Of a DNA stretch of 64,000 nucleotides, positions 6,942 to 18,555 are shown piece by piece. A program made the position numbers and the translations under genes. Each line of letters opens with the position of its first letter. Positions within the stretch are counted from its first letter, which is position 1. The stretch comes from Gemmobacter aquarius. GTDB taxonomy: Bacteria > Pseudomonadota > Alphaproteobacteria > Rhodobacterales > Rhodobacteraceae. The notes beneath the pieces are model-generated. The model searched no databases and was not told where the DNA came from. It was given only the letters and a program-made list of their open reading frames with translations. The stretch lies in NCBI RefSeq assembly GCF_003060865.1, contig NZ_CP028918.1, positions 2,220,001 through 2,284,000 of the forward strand. Direction: 5' to 3'.

Positions 6942-8704
6942 AGCAGGAACAAGAACGGCAGCAGGGCGAGCAAGAATCCGCCCGCGCCGAAATCCGACCC
7001 GCTATCGGCATGATCTGCGGACTCCTCCTGCAGGTCTGGCTGGTCGTCCGGTTGTACGCTTGGAAGGTCGGACATCATCGCTGCAGTCGCCAGATGGTCA
7101 GGATCGTCCGCCGCTTCGAAGGTAAAGCCATGCACCGTCTCCGAGCCGGCAAGTTCCACCCCGTGATCTTCGGTATAGCCTTCGATCTCGTGCAGACCGG
7201 CGTCGCTTTTGGCAAAGCTGAGGCGGATCACCTCGTAGGGCTTGTCCAAATCGACCGTGACGCCAGTCTCGGTGATGACCGGCGTCGCGGCCTCGCGCAC
7301 ACCGATAGCATAACCCTTGCCCTCGTTCGTCTCGTCTACTGCCGGGTTGTCGGGGACCCCGAACCGTTCCATCCAGTCGGTCGGAACCTGCGAGGCCAGG
7401 CTATCGCCGTACACCGCTTTATAGGTCGTCCCCAACCCTTCGAGCGAAACCGTCATCTTTCCCGGAGGCGCTTTGTCAGCCGACAGGAACACCACCAGCT
7501 TGTCGTCGTTTTCGAACGCATACGTCCAGACGGAATCGCTGCGGTCGTTCCCGAGGCTGATGCTCAGAACCCGCGTGCCGACGGTCGATTCGCCCAGCAT
7601 GTCCAGCATGTCCTGTCCGACGAAATGCTGCGCGTTGCCATAGGTATCTTGCGTGGACAGCCGGCCGGAGTGCTCCGTATCCGAACCATAGGTTGCAGCA
7701 GCTCCCATCCCCTCGCCGCCATATTCGGCAAAATTCTCCAGCAAGAGGCGCGGATGCTCGGCGCCGTAGTCGCGTTTGTCCAGCGCAGCCTGCCAGAACC
7801 GCTCGAAGTCCGTATCACTGCGCCCGTCCAGATCGATGTCACCAAGCGTGATCGCGTGCCCGTCGGCCGTTTCCGCCTTGATATAGTCGTCAAGTGCTTC
7901 TTCCCGCGTCAGGGACCCTACGTTGTAGGCGCCCAGAAAAAGCGCGGGTCGGTCGCCGCCTACGTCGCGGGCGTCTGCCTCCCACGCGTCGAGGATACGG
8001 CCGACCTCATCCACCGACTTGTCGACACCGACCGCTGTAAAGGCAAAGCGGTGATGGGTGACCAGATCGACCTCGGCAAGGTGATCATCCTGGAATTCGG
8101 ACCGCACCGCCGCATCCTCGGCCATCGTGCGCCCGGACTGCACCGCAATCGAGATATCGGCTCCGATCCGATTGACCGAAGGATCATTCAAGGCAGAAGA
8201 AATCTCGTCCACATAGATATCGGCCACGTGGCCATAAGCCTGTGCATCCGCGATGCCGTTGCCAAAGACGCAATACCATTCGTTGCCGACCTCGAATTGC
8301 AGATGCGTCGGCGGGGTGCCGTAATGCCCCGAAAGCACTTTGCCCATGAATTCGCGCACATCCGTCCGCAGGGCCGCGTCGTTTCCGTCATAGCGCGCTG
8401 TCGGCAATACCACAGACAGCCCTACCCCTTCTTCTCGGGCAATCGTGAACATCTCGGCCAACCCGGGTTTGTTCAGCGCGGGGTTGAACAGCCCGTCAAA
8501 GTCGAAGCCGTAACGGCCGGGGTCTTTTTCAGAAAGGCTGCCGCCTGGCCAGGTGATCAAGCCAACATGCGTATCGGAAAGTTGCCCGAGGAACCGGTCG
8601 ACCGACCGGAACGATCCATACCTGTAACCGAAGTCCAGATCGGTGATCTCGAGACTTTTCTGCACGACCCGAAGGTCTGCCGCGTCCAATGCCAAAGCGC
8701 CCAT
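6938..8704 (-). CDS. Putative clan-A-like glycoside hydrolase with hydrophobic C-terminal tail
   Basis: A 588-residue protein with the layout of a (beta/alpha)8 glycoside hydrolase followed by a beta domain. TWPGGSLSE occurs near residue 50. FEVGNEWYCVFGNG at about 140-155 looks like the acid/base glutamate after strand 4, and LLLENFAEYGG near 320 is a candidate nucleophile region. An Asp/Glu-rich linker ends in a 14-residue hydrophobic stretch (GGFLLALLPFLFLL) at the very C-terminus. No N-terminal signal peptide is present, and an in-frame stop lies three codons before the ATG. It may therefore be a 5'-truncated gene or a protein exported by another route. Substrate unknown. Confidence 0.65.
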   Translation of the reverse strand: MGALALDAADLRVVQKSLEITDLDFGYRYGSFRSVDRFLGQLSDTHVGLITWPGGSLSEKDPGRYGFDFDGLFNPALNKPGLAEMFTIAREEGVGLSVVLPTARYDGNDAALRTDVREFMGKVLSGHYGTPPTHLQFEVGNEWYCVFGNGIADAQAYGHVADIYVDEISSALNDPSVNRIGADISIAVQSGRTMAEDAAVRSEFQDDHLAEVDLVTHHRFAFTAVGVDKSVDEVGRILDAWEADARDVGGDRPALFLGAYNVGSLTREEALDDYIKAETADGHAITLGDIDLDGRSDTDFERFWQAALDKRDYGAEHPRLLLENFAEYGGEGMGAAATYGSDTEHSGRLSTQDTYGNAQHFVGQDMLDMLGESTVGTRVLSISLGNDRSDSVWTYAFENDDKLVVFLSADKAPPGKMTVSLEGLGTTYKAVYGDSLASQVPTDWMERFGVPDNPAVDETNEGKGYAIGVREAATPVITETGVTVDLDKPYEVIRLSFAKSDAGLHEIEGYTEDHGVELAGSETVHGFTFEAADDPDHLATAAMMSDLPSVQPDDQPDLQEESADHADSGSDFGAGGFLLALLPFLFLL

Positions 8705-8976
8705 AGGTTTCTACCCGATGCGGACCGGCCCCCACGGCCTGTCCCTTGCGCTTGTTTTGCGAATAGCGTGCCCGCGCAGGTTGTCCGGCCCATCGGTCGG
8801 TGGCCGACCCCGACCTTCGGCTTTCGGACGCGGCCCAGCCTGACACGGCCATATCCGAACGGATGGGGCCGCAGGCTCCCGGCGAAGAAAGGTCGCTAAC
8901 GGAACAGACGCCGGGGCCTCTCCACGATTGTCTGACGTGCGTAAATGCGGGGCGATGCCAGTTTCAGGGGGACAGA

Positions 8977-10080
8977 ATGAAGATCACGCGGCTCGAGACC
9001 TTTGGCACTGCCGACCTCGCCTTTGCGCGCGTCACGACAGAAACGGGCGCGCAAGGCTGGGGTCAGGTGTCGTCCTACCTGGCCGACATAACTGTCGAAG
9101 TCTTCCACCGACAGATCGCCCCCCATGCGCTGGGAACCGACGCCACCGATTTCGCCGATACGCTGGCCCTGATCCAAGAACGCGAACACAAGTTTCCCGG
9201 CTCTTATCTGCGCCGCGCCATGGCTGGTCTCGACACGGCCCTTTGGGACCTTAACGGCAAACTGCAAGGAAAGCCGGTCGTCGAACTTCTCGGCGGCACC
9301 CCTGGCAAACTGCGCGCCTATGCCTCCTCGATGAAGCGCGACATCACGCCTGTCGATGAAGCCGCACGCTTCGTCAGACTGCGCGACGAACAGGGCTTCA
9401 CCGCCTTCAAATGGCGGGTCGGGCGCGAATGTGGTCGCGACCTGGACGAGTGGCCCGGCCGCACCGAAGAGGTGATCCCCACCGTCGCCAAAGCCTTGGG
9501 TGACGGTATCGACAAACTGGTCGACGCCAATTCCTGCTATTCGCCCACCCGCGCCATCAAGGTGGGGCAGATGCTGGAAGACCACGGCATCGGCCATTTC
9601 GAAGAACCCTGTCCCTACTGGGACTATGACGCCACAGCCGAGGTGCGCGACGCCCTCGCCCTCGATGTGACGGGGGGCGAGCAGGACTGCGAATATTCAA
9701 GCTGGCAATTGATGCTCGACCGTGGCGCGGTCGATATCGTTCAGCCCGACGTGATGTATATGGGCGGCATCCACCGCACCTTGCACGTCGCGCGCATGGC
9801 CGCCCGCGTCGGCCTACCCGTGACACCGCACGCAGCCAATCTCGGCCTTGTGACCATATGCACCATGCATTTGCTCAAGGCCCTGCCAAACGCTGGCAAA
9901 TACCTCGAATTCTCGATCGAAGGCGCCGATTACTACCCGTGGCAACAAGGCTTGTTCCGGAACGACCCCTACCGTATCGAAGACGGCCATGCCACGATCA
10001 GCGCCGAACCGGGCTGGGGTGTGGAAATCAACCCGGACTGGCTGGACCGTGCGACCTACCGCGCGAGTAGCGCAGAGTAA
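8977..10080 (+). CDS. Mandelate racemase/muconate lactonizing enzyme family protein
   Basis: An enolase-superfamily enzyme of 367 residues that would abstract a proton alpha to a carboxylate, stabilised by Mg2+. The N-terminal capping domain runs to about residue 125. In the barrel, FKWRVGRE carries the catalytic lysine region, DANSCYSP, FEEPCPYWD and GGEQDCE supply the three metal ligands, and TPHAANLG carries the histidine. Acid-sugar dehydratases are the commonest members with this arrangement. The specific substrate is not evident and no sugar transporter is nearby. The start has GGGG upstream. Confidence 0.85.
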   Translation: MKITRLETFGTADLAFARVTTETGAQGWGQVSSYLADITVEVFHRQIAPHALGTDATDFADTLALIQEREHKFPGSYLRRAMAGLDTALWDLNGKLQGKPVVELLGGTPGKLRAYASSMKRDITPVDEAARFVRLRDEQGFTAFKWRVGRECGRDLDEWPGRTEEVIPTVAKALGDGIDKLVDANSCYSPTRAIKVGQMLEDHGIGHFEEPCPYWDYDATAEVRDALALDVTGGEQDCEYSSWQLMLDRGAVDIVQPDVMYMGGIHRTLHVARMAARVGLPVTPHAANLGLVTICTMHLLKALPNAGKYLEFSIEGADYYPWQQGLFRNDPYRIEDGHATISAEPGWGVEINPDWLDRATYRASSAE

Positions 10081-10194
10081 GCGTTTCTGTCGTAGGACGG
10101 GTGCCCGCAGAAGAAGCAATCGGCATTTGGCGGCCCCGTATCGCTATTGCAGTAAACCCATCCAGCGCCCACGGAGGGTACCTGTCAAACGGCA

Positions 10195-10214
10195 CGGGCC
10201 CCCGAAGGGGCCCG
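10195..10214. terminator. GC hairpin between convergent genes
   Basis: CGGGCCCC, a CGAA loop and GGGGCCCG form a perfect 8-bp stem between the convergent ends of the enolase-superfamily gene and nrdJ. A weak T-rich run follows on the plus strand, so it may serve both directions. Confidence 0.45.
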
Positions 10215-10255
10215 CACGACAAACTTTTGCCGCAGCTACAAAGGCACGAACGGCG

Positions 10256-13200
10256 TCAGCTACAGCCGCTGGTGCCGCCGCAGGTGTTGCACTTCATGCA
10301 GGTGCCGTTGCGCACGAGGGTGTAATTCCCGCATTCGCCGCAGGGGTCGCCCTCGTAGCCTTGCATCTTTGCCTTGGTGCGGGCGTCCATGCTGACCGTG
10401 CCAGACGCAAGCGCAGTCATCGAGGTTTCGGCGACGAAGCTGGTCATCGTCATCGCCTCGGCCCCCAAGGGTTGCACGCTGGATGCAAGCCCGCCCTGGA
10501 AAACCACCAGTTCTTGCGGCAAACGCTTGCGCAGGTACCCGGTCGAGGAAATCGATTTCAGCATCTCGATCGACTTCGACGCCTGATTATCGGACACCTC
10601 GCCAAAGTTGCGCTTGCCTTCGACATCACCGCGGCCAAGGTCGTCGAAGGACGCGCCTTCGGGTTTGACATGGGCCAGATCGGTGCGGTCGAGATAGCTG
10701 ATCGCCAACTCGCGGAAGATGTAGTCGAGGATCGAGGTCGCGTTCTTGATGCTGTCGTTGCCCTGCACCATGCCCGCCGGTTCGAAGCGGGTAAAGGTGA
10801 AGGCTTCGACGAACTCTTCCAGCGGCACGCCGTATTGCAGGCCGACCGAGATCGCGATGGCAAAGTTGTTCATCATCGCGCGGAAGCCCGCGCCTTCCTT
10901 GTGCATGTCGATGAAGATTTCGCCCAAGCGCCCGTCACCATATTCGCCGGTGCGAAGATAGACCTTGTGCCCGCCAACGATGGCCTTCTGGGTGTAACCC
11001 TTGCGGCGTTCGGGCAGCTTTTCGCGGTTGGTGCGGATCACGTCGCGGTAGATGATCTTTTCGACGATCTTCTCGGCCAGAACGGCGGCCTTTTCCTGTG
11101 CCGACCCGGAGGCAAGGACTTCTTCAGCCTCTTCGTCATCCTCGACCAGCGCCGATGCCAGGGGCTGCGACAGTTTCGAGCCGTCACGGTACAGCGCATT
11201 GGCCTTGATGCCGAGCGAGTGCGACAATTCGTAAGCGGCCAGCGTTTCGTCGATGGTGGCCGAGTTGGGCATGTTGATCGTCTTCGAGATCGCGCCCGAG
11301 ATGAAGGATTGCGCCGCCGCCATCATGTAGATGTGGCTTTCGACCGACAGATAGCGCTTGCCGGTCTTGCCGCACGGATTGGCGCAATCGAAGACCGAAT
11401 AGTGTTCGGTTTTCAGGAAAGGCGCACCTTCAAGCGTCATGGTGCCGCAAACGTGGTCGTTCGCCGCGTCGATCTGGGCTTTTGTGAAGCCGAGGTGACG
11501 AAGCAGGTCGAAGGTCGGATCGGCGAGCTTTTCGGCCGGAATGCCGAGGGTGCCCTTGCAGAAATCCTCGCCCAGCGTCCACTGGTTGAAGACGAAGCGG
11601 ATGTCGAAGGCCGAAGGCAGCGCGCTTTCGATCTTTTCCAACTCGCGCGGGCCGAAGCCGTGGCCGATCAGCGCGGTGTGGTTGATGCCGGGGCAGTTGC
11701 CGATCGAGCCATGGCCCACGGCATAGGCCACGATTTCCGCGATTTGCGACGACGAATAGCCCAAGGCCTCCAGACCCGCCGGAACCGACTGGTTGATGAT
11801 CTTGAAGTAGCCGCCACCGGCCAGCTTCTTGAACTTGACCAAGGCAAAGTCAGGCTCGATGCCGGTCGTGTCGCAGTCCATCACCAGACCGATGGTGCCG
11901 GTGGGCGCGATCACGGTGGTCTGGGCGTTGCGGTAGCCGTGCTTTTCGCCCAGCGCCAGCGCTTCATCCCAAGCCGATTTGGCTAGGGCGACGAGCGTCT
12001 GGTCGGGGCAATTTGCGTGGTCGAGTGCGACGGGGTTCACGTTGACCGCCTCGTAGCCCGTGGTCTTGCCATAGGCGGCGTTGCGGTGGTTGCGGATGAC
12101 GCGCAGCATGTGCTTGGCGTTGCGCTGGTAGCCCGAGAAGGCGCCAAGCTCGCCCGCCATTTCGGCGCTGGTGGCATAGGAAACGCCGGTCATGATGGCG
12201 GTCAAGGCACCGCAAAGGGCGCGGCCCTGCACGCTGTCATAGCCGAGGCCCATGTTCATCAAGAGCCCGCCGATATTGGCGTAGCCAAGGCCCAAGGTGC
12301 GGAAATCATACGAAAGTTGCGCGATTTCCTTGGACGGGAACTGCGCCATCATGACGCTGACTTCCAGCGTGATCGTCCAAAGCTTGGTCGCGTGGATATA
12401 GGCTTCGGCGTCGAACTTGCCGTCACGGAAGAATGTGAGCAGGTTCATCGAGGCAAGGTTGCAGGCCGTGTCATCGAGGAACATGTATTCCGAGCAGGGG
12501 TTCGACCCGCGGATCGCGCCGTCTTCGGGGCAGGTGTGCCAGGCGTTGACGGTGTCATGGAACTGGATGCCCGGATCGGCGCAGGCCCATGCGGCGTGGC
12601 CGACCTGATCCCACAGGTCGCGGGCCTTGATGGTCTTGGCGGTCTTGCCATCGGTGCGGCGGATCAGCGCCCAGTCGTCGTCGTTCTTCACCGCTGTCAG
12701 GAAGGCATCGGTCACGCGGACCGAGTTGTTCGAGTTCTGGCCCGACACGGTGATATAGGCCTCGGAATCCCAGTCAACGTCATAGGTGGGGAATTCGATC
12801 GATGTGAAGCCCTGCTTTGCGTATTGCAGGATGCGGTTGGTGTAAGTGTCGGGGATCATGGCCTTTTTGGCCGATTTGATCGCCGCCTTCAGCGCCGCAT
12901 TCTTGGCCGGATCGACCGAGTCTTCGGCTGATCCGTCCCATTGGCGGATCGCCGTGAAGATCTCGTTCAGTTTCAGCTCATGCGCCTTGGAGCCCGCCAC
13001 CAGAGAGGCGACCTTTTGCTCTTCGATCACCTTCCAGTTCACAAAGGCTTCGACATCAGGGTGATCCATATCGCAGATCACCATCTTGGCCGCGCGGCGC
13101 GTGGTGCCGCCCGATTTGATGGCGCCCGCCGCCCGGTCGCCGATTTTCAAAAAGCCCATCAGCCCCGACGACTTGCCGCCGCCCGAAAGCTTTTCGCCCT

Positions 13201-13921
13201 CGCCCCGAAGCGAGGAAAAGTTGGTACCGGTGCCCGAGCCGTATTTGAACAGACGCGCTTCACGCACCCATAGGTCCATGATGCCGCCGTCACCGACCAG
13301 ATCATCCTTGACCGACTGGATGAAGCAGGCATGGGGCTGGGGGTGTTCGTAGGCGCTTTCCGATTTGGTCAGCTTGCCGGTCTGATAGTCGACATAATAA
13401 TGGCCCTGCGCCGGACCATCGACGCCGTAAGCCCAATGCAGGCCGGTGTTGAACCACTGGGGGCTGTTCGGGGCGGCCATCTGGCGGGCCAGCATGAAGC
13501 GCATCTCGTCGTAATAGGCGCGGGCATCGGATTCGAAGGTGAAATAGCCACCCTTCCATCCCCAATAGGCCCATGCGCCTGCCAGACGGTCAAAGACCTG
13601 CTTGGCCGAGGTTTCGCCGACAAAGCGTTCCGCTTCGGGCAGGTCTGCAAGCGCGGCTTCATCGGGGACCGAGCGCCACAGGAATTCGGGAATGCCCTTT
13701 TCCTTGACGCGCTTCAACTTCGCCGGAACGCCCGCCTTGCGGAAGTATTTCTGCGCCAGAACGTCTGACGCGACCTGGCTGAAGCCGTCCGGCACCTCGA
13801 CCGCGTCATTGCGGAAGACGATCTTGCCGTCCGGATTGCGGATTTCCGATGTGGTTATGTTAAAGGCCATCGCGCCATATGCGCCGGTTGCTTCGGTTGT
13901 GAACTTGCGTTCGACTTTCAT
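10256..13921 (-). CDS. nrdJ: Vitamin B12-dependent (class II) ribonucleoside-diphosphate reductase
   Basis: It reduces ribonucleotides to deoxyribonucleotides using adenosylcobalamin as radical generator, so it works with or without oxygen. It has 1221 residues, the long bacterial NrdJ form. [20 protein letters not shown] holds the active-site cysteine/asparagine/glutamate loop. [19 protein letters not shown] is the conserved barrel motif. The C-terminus [20 protein letters not shown] is the zinc-ribbon-like cysteine tail. The start at 13921 ([13 protein letters not shown]) fits the family and has a GGGAGA-rich leader. A candidate NrdR box lies about 150 bases upstream. No nrdAB or nrdDG genes are in the window. 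Confidence 0.97.
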   Translation of the reverse strand: MKVERKFTTEATGAYGAMAFNITTSEIRNPDGKIVFRNDAVEVPDGFSQVASDVLAQKYFRKAGVPAKLKRVKEKGIPEFLWRSVPDEAALADLPEAERFVGETSAKQVFDRLAGAWAYWGWKGGYFTFESDARAYYDEMRFMLARQMAAPNSPQWFNTGLHWAYGVDGPAQGHYYVDYQTGKLTKSESAYEHPQPHACFIQSVKDDLVGDGGIMDLWVREARLFKYGSGTGTNFSSLRGEGEKLSGGGKSSGLMGFLKIGDRAAGAIKSGGTTRRAAKMVICDMDHPDVEAFVNWKVIEEQKVASLVAGSKAHELKLNEIFTAIRQWDGSAEDSVDPAKNAALKAAIKSAKKAMIPDTYTNRILQYAKQGFTSIEFPTYDVDWDSEAYITVSGQNSNNSVRVTDAFLTAVKNDDDWALIRRTDGKTAKTIKARDLWDQVGHAAWACADPGIQFHDTVNAWHTCPEDGAIRGSNPCSEYMFLDDTACNLASMNLLTFFRDGKFDAEAYIHATKLWTITLEVSVMMAQFPSKEIAQLSYDFRTLGLGYANIGGLLMNMGLGYDSVQGRALCGALTAIMTGVSYATSAEMAGELGAFSGYQRNAKHMLRVIRNHRNAAYGKTTGYEAVNVNPVALDHANCPDQTLVALAKSAWDEALALGEKHGYRNAQTTVIAPTGTIGLVMDCDTTGIEPDFALVKFKKLAGGGYFKIINQSVPAGLEALGYSSSQIAEIVAYAVGHGSIGNCPGINHTALIGHGFGPRELEKIESALPSAFDIRFVFNQWTLGEDFCKGTLGIPAEKLADPTFDLLRHLGFTKAQIDAANDHVCGTMTLEGAPFLKTEHYSVFDCANPCGKTGKRYLSVESHIYMMAAAQSFISGAISKTINMPNSATIDETLAAYELSHSLGIKANALYRDGSKLSQPLASALVEDDEEAEEVLASGSAQEKAAVLAEKIVEKIIYRDVIRTNREKLPERRKGYTQKAIVGGHKVYLRTGEYGDGRLGEIFIDMHKEGAGFRAMMNNFAIAISVGLQYGVPLEEFVEAFTFTRFEPAGMVQGNDSIKNATSILDYIFRELAISYLDRTDLAHVKPEGASFDDLGRGDVEGKRNFGEVSDNQASKSIEMLKSISSTGYLRKRLPQELVVFQGGLASSVQPLGAEAMTMTSFVAETSMTALASGTVSMDARTKAKMQGYEGDPCGECGNYTLVRNGTCMKCNTCGGTSGCS

Positions 13922-14073
13922 CTGCCCCGTCTCCCGTTCTCTGCCGCGGGCTTCGCCCGTCATGAAATTCAATAGCCGAAGGCAAAATGGGATCGCCCCG
14001 CCCCAAAGAGGCAAGCTGCAGCATCTGACCTTATGCTGGCTGTGCGATGTGATCTTTGCCCGATCTTGACTGG

Positions 14074-14110
14074 CCACTAAATGTTGTGGCCTTCCCGACT
14101 ACTTCGTCAA
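14074..14110 (-). promoter_or_regulatory. Candidate NrdR box and -35 element upstream of nrdJ
   Basis: On the minus strand CCACAACATTTAGTGG (14089-14074) is a near-palindrome matching about 13 of 16 positions of the NrdR consensus as I recall it (ACACWATATWTWGTGT). A TTGACG hexamer lies just upstream (14110-14105), which would put the box over the -10 region, suitable for repression. A second, phased NrdR box, normal for the family, was not clear. The rest of 13922-14351 holds no recognised gene or cobalamin riboswitch. Confidence 0.5.
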
Positions 14111-14351
14111 GGTGTCGTAATTTCCGGCTCGTTTCAAACGGTTTATTTTACTTTTTGTGAGGATTTTTGCCTTGACGGATTTTGCGTCACACCCACGGGC
14201 ACGCATCAACCGCCGCAAAGGTTTGCTCAACCTGTGGGCTACGCTGTGGACAAAACCGCAAAGCTTTGGGGATGGTTGAAAAAAATCTTTTCAATCAGCG
14301 CACTTGCACCGGGGCCCCCGGGAAGGGCGAGGCCGCCTGCTTCAATGTGGA

Positions 14352-15260
14352 TCAAACGGCGGGGCGATTCCCGCCGGGCAACGCTTTGCGACGATTGATC
14401 AGGACGATCCCGAGAGCAACAAGCGCGCCCGACCCGAGAATCGCCATCGTGATCGTCTCGTCGAAGAGTAACCAGCCCATGAAGATGGCAAAGACCGGCG
14501 TCAGAAACGAGAAACTCGCCACAGTGGCGGAAGGATAGACCGACAAGAGCCAGAGCCAGCAGATGAAGCCGCCCGCCACCACGACCGAGGATTGGAACAA
14601 CAGCCCCGCTATATGGAGGGGCTGCAAATCGCGGATCAGCGGGCCGAACAGGGGCGAGAGCGCAAGCAGGATCGGCCCGGACACAAGCACCATCCAGAAA
14701 AGCTGCATCTCTGGCCCGGCCTCGCGCAGTTTGCTTTTTCGGGCGATAAAGGCAGTGCCCGCCCAGCCGAAGGCCCCCGCAAGCGCACAAAGATCGCCCA
14801 GCAGGGTGCCACCGGTCGAAGGGGACCGCGACACGATCGCCCAAGCCGTGCCGAGAAAGGCGCACAAAAGACCCGCCGCTTTGGTCGGCGTGATCTGCTC
14901 GCCCGGAAGGCCATAATGCGCCAGAATCGCCATCCAGACCGGCATCGAATAAAAGATGACCGAGGCGCGGCTTACGGCGGTCAGGTCGAGCGCCACGAAA
15001 AGGCAAAGAAATTCGGCCGCGAAGACCGTGCCGATCAGCAGGCCCGGTGCAAGATGCTCGCGCTGCAACACCGGCGGCCGCCCCCTGCCCCACAGCCATG
15101 CCCAAACAAAGAGCGCCCCCAGAAGCGACCGAAGCCCCGCGAAGAACACCGGCTGCAAACCGGCGTTGACGAATTTGACCATGATCTGGTTCGCAGCCAG
15201 AAGCAGCGTCACGCCAAGCAGGGCCACAGCCCCCACGGTATCGAGCCGATCCTTCCGCAT
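14352..15260 (-). CDS. DMT superfamily (EamA) transporter
   Basis: An inner-membrane drug/metabolite-type exporter of 302 residues with about ten hydrophobic helices in two EamA repeats (~10-140 and ~155-290). The second repeat ends VFAIFMGWLLFDETIT, the usual glutamate-containing end of helix 9. The start MRKDRLDT at 15260 is chosen over a 14-residue longer frame because the membrane domain begins soon after. It stands alone, divergent from fur. Its substrate cannot be read from sequence. Confidence 0.85.
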   Translation of the reverse strand: MRKDRLDTVGAVALLGVTLLLAANQIMVKFVNAGLQPVFFAGLRSLLGALFVWAWLWGRGRPPVLQREHLAPGLLIGTVFAAEFLCLFVALDLTAVSRASVIFYSMPVWMAILAHYGLPGEQITPTKAAGLLCAFLGTAWAIVSRSPSTGGTLLGDLCALAGAFGWAGTAFIARKSKLREAGPEMQLFWMVLVSGPILLALSPLFGPLIRDLQPLHIAGLLFQSSVVVAGGFICWLWLLSVYPSATVASFSFLTPVFAIFMGWLLFDETITMAILGSGALVALGIVLINRRKALPGGNRPAV

Positions 15261-15429
15261 CCTGCCACCCTGCCCTTTGCGGCAAAGCCTGTGTCGGCGC
15301 ACGAAGCCCTGTCAAGGGCAGCGGCGCCTTTGCCAGGGGCGGGCGATCGCGCATGACGGGGGGAAAGCACTGGCCCTGCGACGGCAGATGGCTTAAACGC
15401 CGGAACAGACAGATGCGAAGGCTTGCCCG

Positions 15430-15840
15430 ATGGCAGATATCATTGCCCGCTGCGAGGCCAAGGGCCTGCGGATGACCGAACAGCGCCGGATAGTGGCGCG
15501 CGTGATCGGCGAGGCCGAGGATCACCCCGATGTCGAAGAGCTTTACGCCCGCGCCGCGCGTGTCGATCCGCGCATATCGATCGCAACGGTCTATCGCACG
15601 GTGAAGCTGTTCGAAGAGGCCGGAATCCTCGACCGGCTGGAATTCGGCGACGGGCGTGCGCGCTACGAGGATGCCGAGCGTGACCATCACGACCACCTGA
15701 TCGATGTGAACACAGGCGAGGTCATCGAATTCGTCGATCCTGAAATCGAGGCGCTGCAAGAGCGGATTGCAGAGCGGTTGGGGTATCGCCTTGTCGGGCA
15801 TCGGCTCGAATTATTGGGCGTTCCGGTCAAGAAAAGCTGA
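15430..15840 (+). CDS. fur: Fur-family metal-responsive transcriptional regulator (Fur/Mur type)
   Basis: A 136-residue winged-helix repressor with a C-terminal dimer/metal domain. The DNA-binding part contains LRMTEQRRIVARVI and the recognition helix ISIATVYRTVKLFEEAG. The metal motif reads ERDHHDHLIDV, and the end is RLVGHRLELLGVPV. The CxxC zinc motifs of many Fur proteins are absent, as in alphaproteobacterial Fur/Mur, where manganese can be the effector. Only two bases separate its stop from the next DMT gene, so the two are probably cotranscribed. Confidence 0.85.
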   Translation: MADIIARCEAKGLRMTEQRRIVARVIGEAEDHPDVEELYARAARVDPRISIATVYRTVKLFEEAGILDRLEFGDGRARYEDAERDHHDHLIDVNTGEVIEFVDPEIEALQERIAERLGYRLVGHRLELLGVPVKKS

Positions 15841-15842
15841 AG

Positions 15843-16727
15843 ATGACGCACGCAAGGGACAATCTGCGCGGCATCCTTTTGATGGTCGCGGCCATGGCGG
15901 GCTTTGCCATGGAGGATATGTTCATCAAATGGGCCGCAAGCGACCTGCCCACGGGGCAGATTTTGCTGATGATCGGGTTGGTCGGGGCGGCGGTCTTTGC
16001 GGCCATGGCGCGGGCGCAAGGACAGCGGACGTTCGTGAGGGCGGCGCTGCATCCGGCGGTCATCGGGCGCAATCTGGGCGAGATGATCGGCACATACGGG
16101 TTCGTGACGGCCCTGACGCTGGCGCCTTTGTCGACGGTGTCGGCGGTGGCACAGGCCATGCCGCTGGCCGTGACCATGGGGGCTGCGCTTTTCCTTGGCG
16201 AAACCGTGGGTTGGCGGCGCTGGACGGCGATTGTCGTGGGCTTTCTGGGGGTTCTTCTGATCATCCGCCCCGGTCTTGAGGGGTTCGATCCGAACGCGCT
16301 TTGGGCGGTGCTGGCGGTCTTTGGCCTTGGCGCGCGCGACCTGTTCACGCGGCGGATGCCTGCGGAAATCACCACCATGCAGCTTTCGGTCTGGGGGTTT
16401 CTGGCCGTGGCCGTGCTGGGGGCGGGGATGCTTTCCGTGTCGGGCGGGGGGCAGGTTCCGGCGGCGGCGCAAGCCGGTTACGTGGGCGGGGCGCTGGCTT
16501 TCGGCATTGCTGCCTATTGGGCGCTGACGGCGGCGAACCGGCTGGGCGAGATGTCGGTGATAACCCCCTTTCGCTATTCGCGGCTGATCTTCGGCGTTGC
16601 CTTGGGGGTACTGGTCTTCGGCGAGCGGCCGGATGTCATGACGCTGTTGGGTGGATTGGTCATCATCGGCTCGGGACTTTACACATTTGCCCGCGAACGG
16701 GCCCGCAAACGCACACTTTCCTTGTAA
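15843..16727 (+). CDS. DMT superfamily (EamA) transporter downstream of fur
   Basis: 294 residues, about ten transmembrane helices, two EamA repeats. Helix 1 reads AAMAGFAMEDMFIKWA and the second repeat ends in VLGVLVFGERPDVMTLLGG. The start lies two bases after the fur stop, so translation is likely coupled. Linkage to a metal regulator is suggestive, but nothing in the sequence shows a metal substrate. It is a different subfamily from the DMT protein at 14352-15260. Confidence 0.85.
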   Translation: MTHARDNLRGILLMVAAMAGFAMEDMFIKWAASDLPTGQILLMIGLVGAAVFAAMARAQGQRTFVRAALHPAVIGRNLGEMIGTYGFVTALTLAPLSTVSAVAQAMPLAVTMGAALFLGETVGWRRWTAIVVGFLGVLLIIRPGLEGFDPNALWAVLAVFGLGARDLFTRRMPAEITTMQLSVWGFLAVAVLGAGMLSVSGGGQVPAAAQAGYVGGALAFGIAAYWALTAANRLGEMSVITPFRYSRLIFGVALGVLVFGERPDVMTLLGGLVIIGSGLYTFARERARKRTLSL

Positions 16728-16742
16728 ACGCCAAGCCGCTAA

Positions 16743-18068
<1,326 letters not shown>

Positions 18069-18167
18069 GCCTGCGCTTTCCGGTCGGATCAGGGCCTTGC
18101 ACTGCACAACCGATGCACGACCGATGCAGACGTTTTGCCGAAAGGCATGAAGATCGGTTAAGGAATT

Positions 18168-18196
18168 GCCCTCGCCTGACAGCGGGGGCTTTTTTT
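18168..18196 (+). terminator. Rho-independent terminator after eno
   Basis: GCCCTCGC and GCGGGGGC pair over eight bases (one G-T) with a CTGACA loop, followed directly by seven Ts. It lies 100 bases past the eno stop. Confidence 0.8.
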
Positions 18197-18230
18197 CTTT
18201 TGGCGGCCCCCCGGTGCCCCCCGCCCCCGC

Positions 18231-18318
18231 TCCCAGACCCTCTTGCCCCTTGCCCCCTCTCCCAGACCCTCTTGCCCCTTGCCCCCTCTCCCCGACCCTC
18301 TCCCCCGTGGGGAGAGGG
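18231..18318. repeat. C-rich 29-base tandem repeat with terminal hairpin
   Basis: Two identical 29-base units (18231-18259 and 18260-18288) and a partial third are followed by CCCTCTCCCC, CGT, GGGGAGAGGG (10-bp stem, 18296-18318). A copy of the dispersed GAGGATATTTC motif follows at about 18369-18380. No gene was found in 18069-18555. Confidence 0.75.
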
Positions 18319-18555
18319 AGAGGACCGCCGCGCAGGCGGCGCGTCCGGCTTTGGCGGCGGGCGTCTCCCGAGGATATTTCAGACACGGAGAAGATCGCAG
18401 GTTGCCGCGACCCCGTTTTGCGTGTCGCAGGTATCCGGGGGGAGGGGCGCGGGACGCGCGCCGTCAGGGGGCGGGAAGCCCCCCGAGCGCGGCGGAATTG
18501 TCAGGGTGACAAGTTGGGCGTGGTGGCTTTCGGGCGGGCGGGCTATGCCCGACGC

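Noticed and set aside
7010..8899. 629-codon open frame on the plus strand
   Set aside because: It is antisense to the glycoside hydrolase gene, lacks recognisable motifs, and arises from high GC.
9989..11986. 665-codon plus-strand frame
   Set aside because: It is antisense to nrdJ and has no family motifs; the nrdJ frame is unambiguous.
14230..14290. DnaA-box-like sequences and a possible origin
   Set aside because: Only one imperfect TGTGGACAA was seen, without a cluster, an AT-rich unwinding element, or dnaA/parAB neighbours.
13922..14351. Cobalamin riboswitch upstream of nrdJ
   Set aside because: No B12-box or typical multi-stem core could be found; an NrdR box explains the region better.
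14239..15801. 520-codon minus-strand frame
   Set aside because: It spans fur in antisense and the DMT gene in a wrong frame; the other frames carry clear domains.
18231..18318. Possible CRISPR array
   Set aside because: The 29-base units are directly adjacent with no spacers and are low-complexity C-rich.
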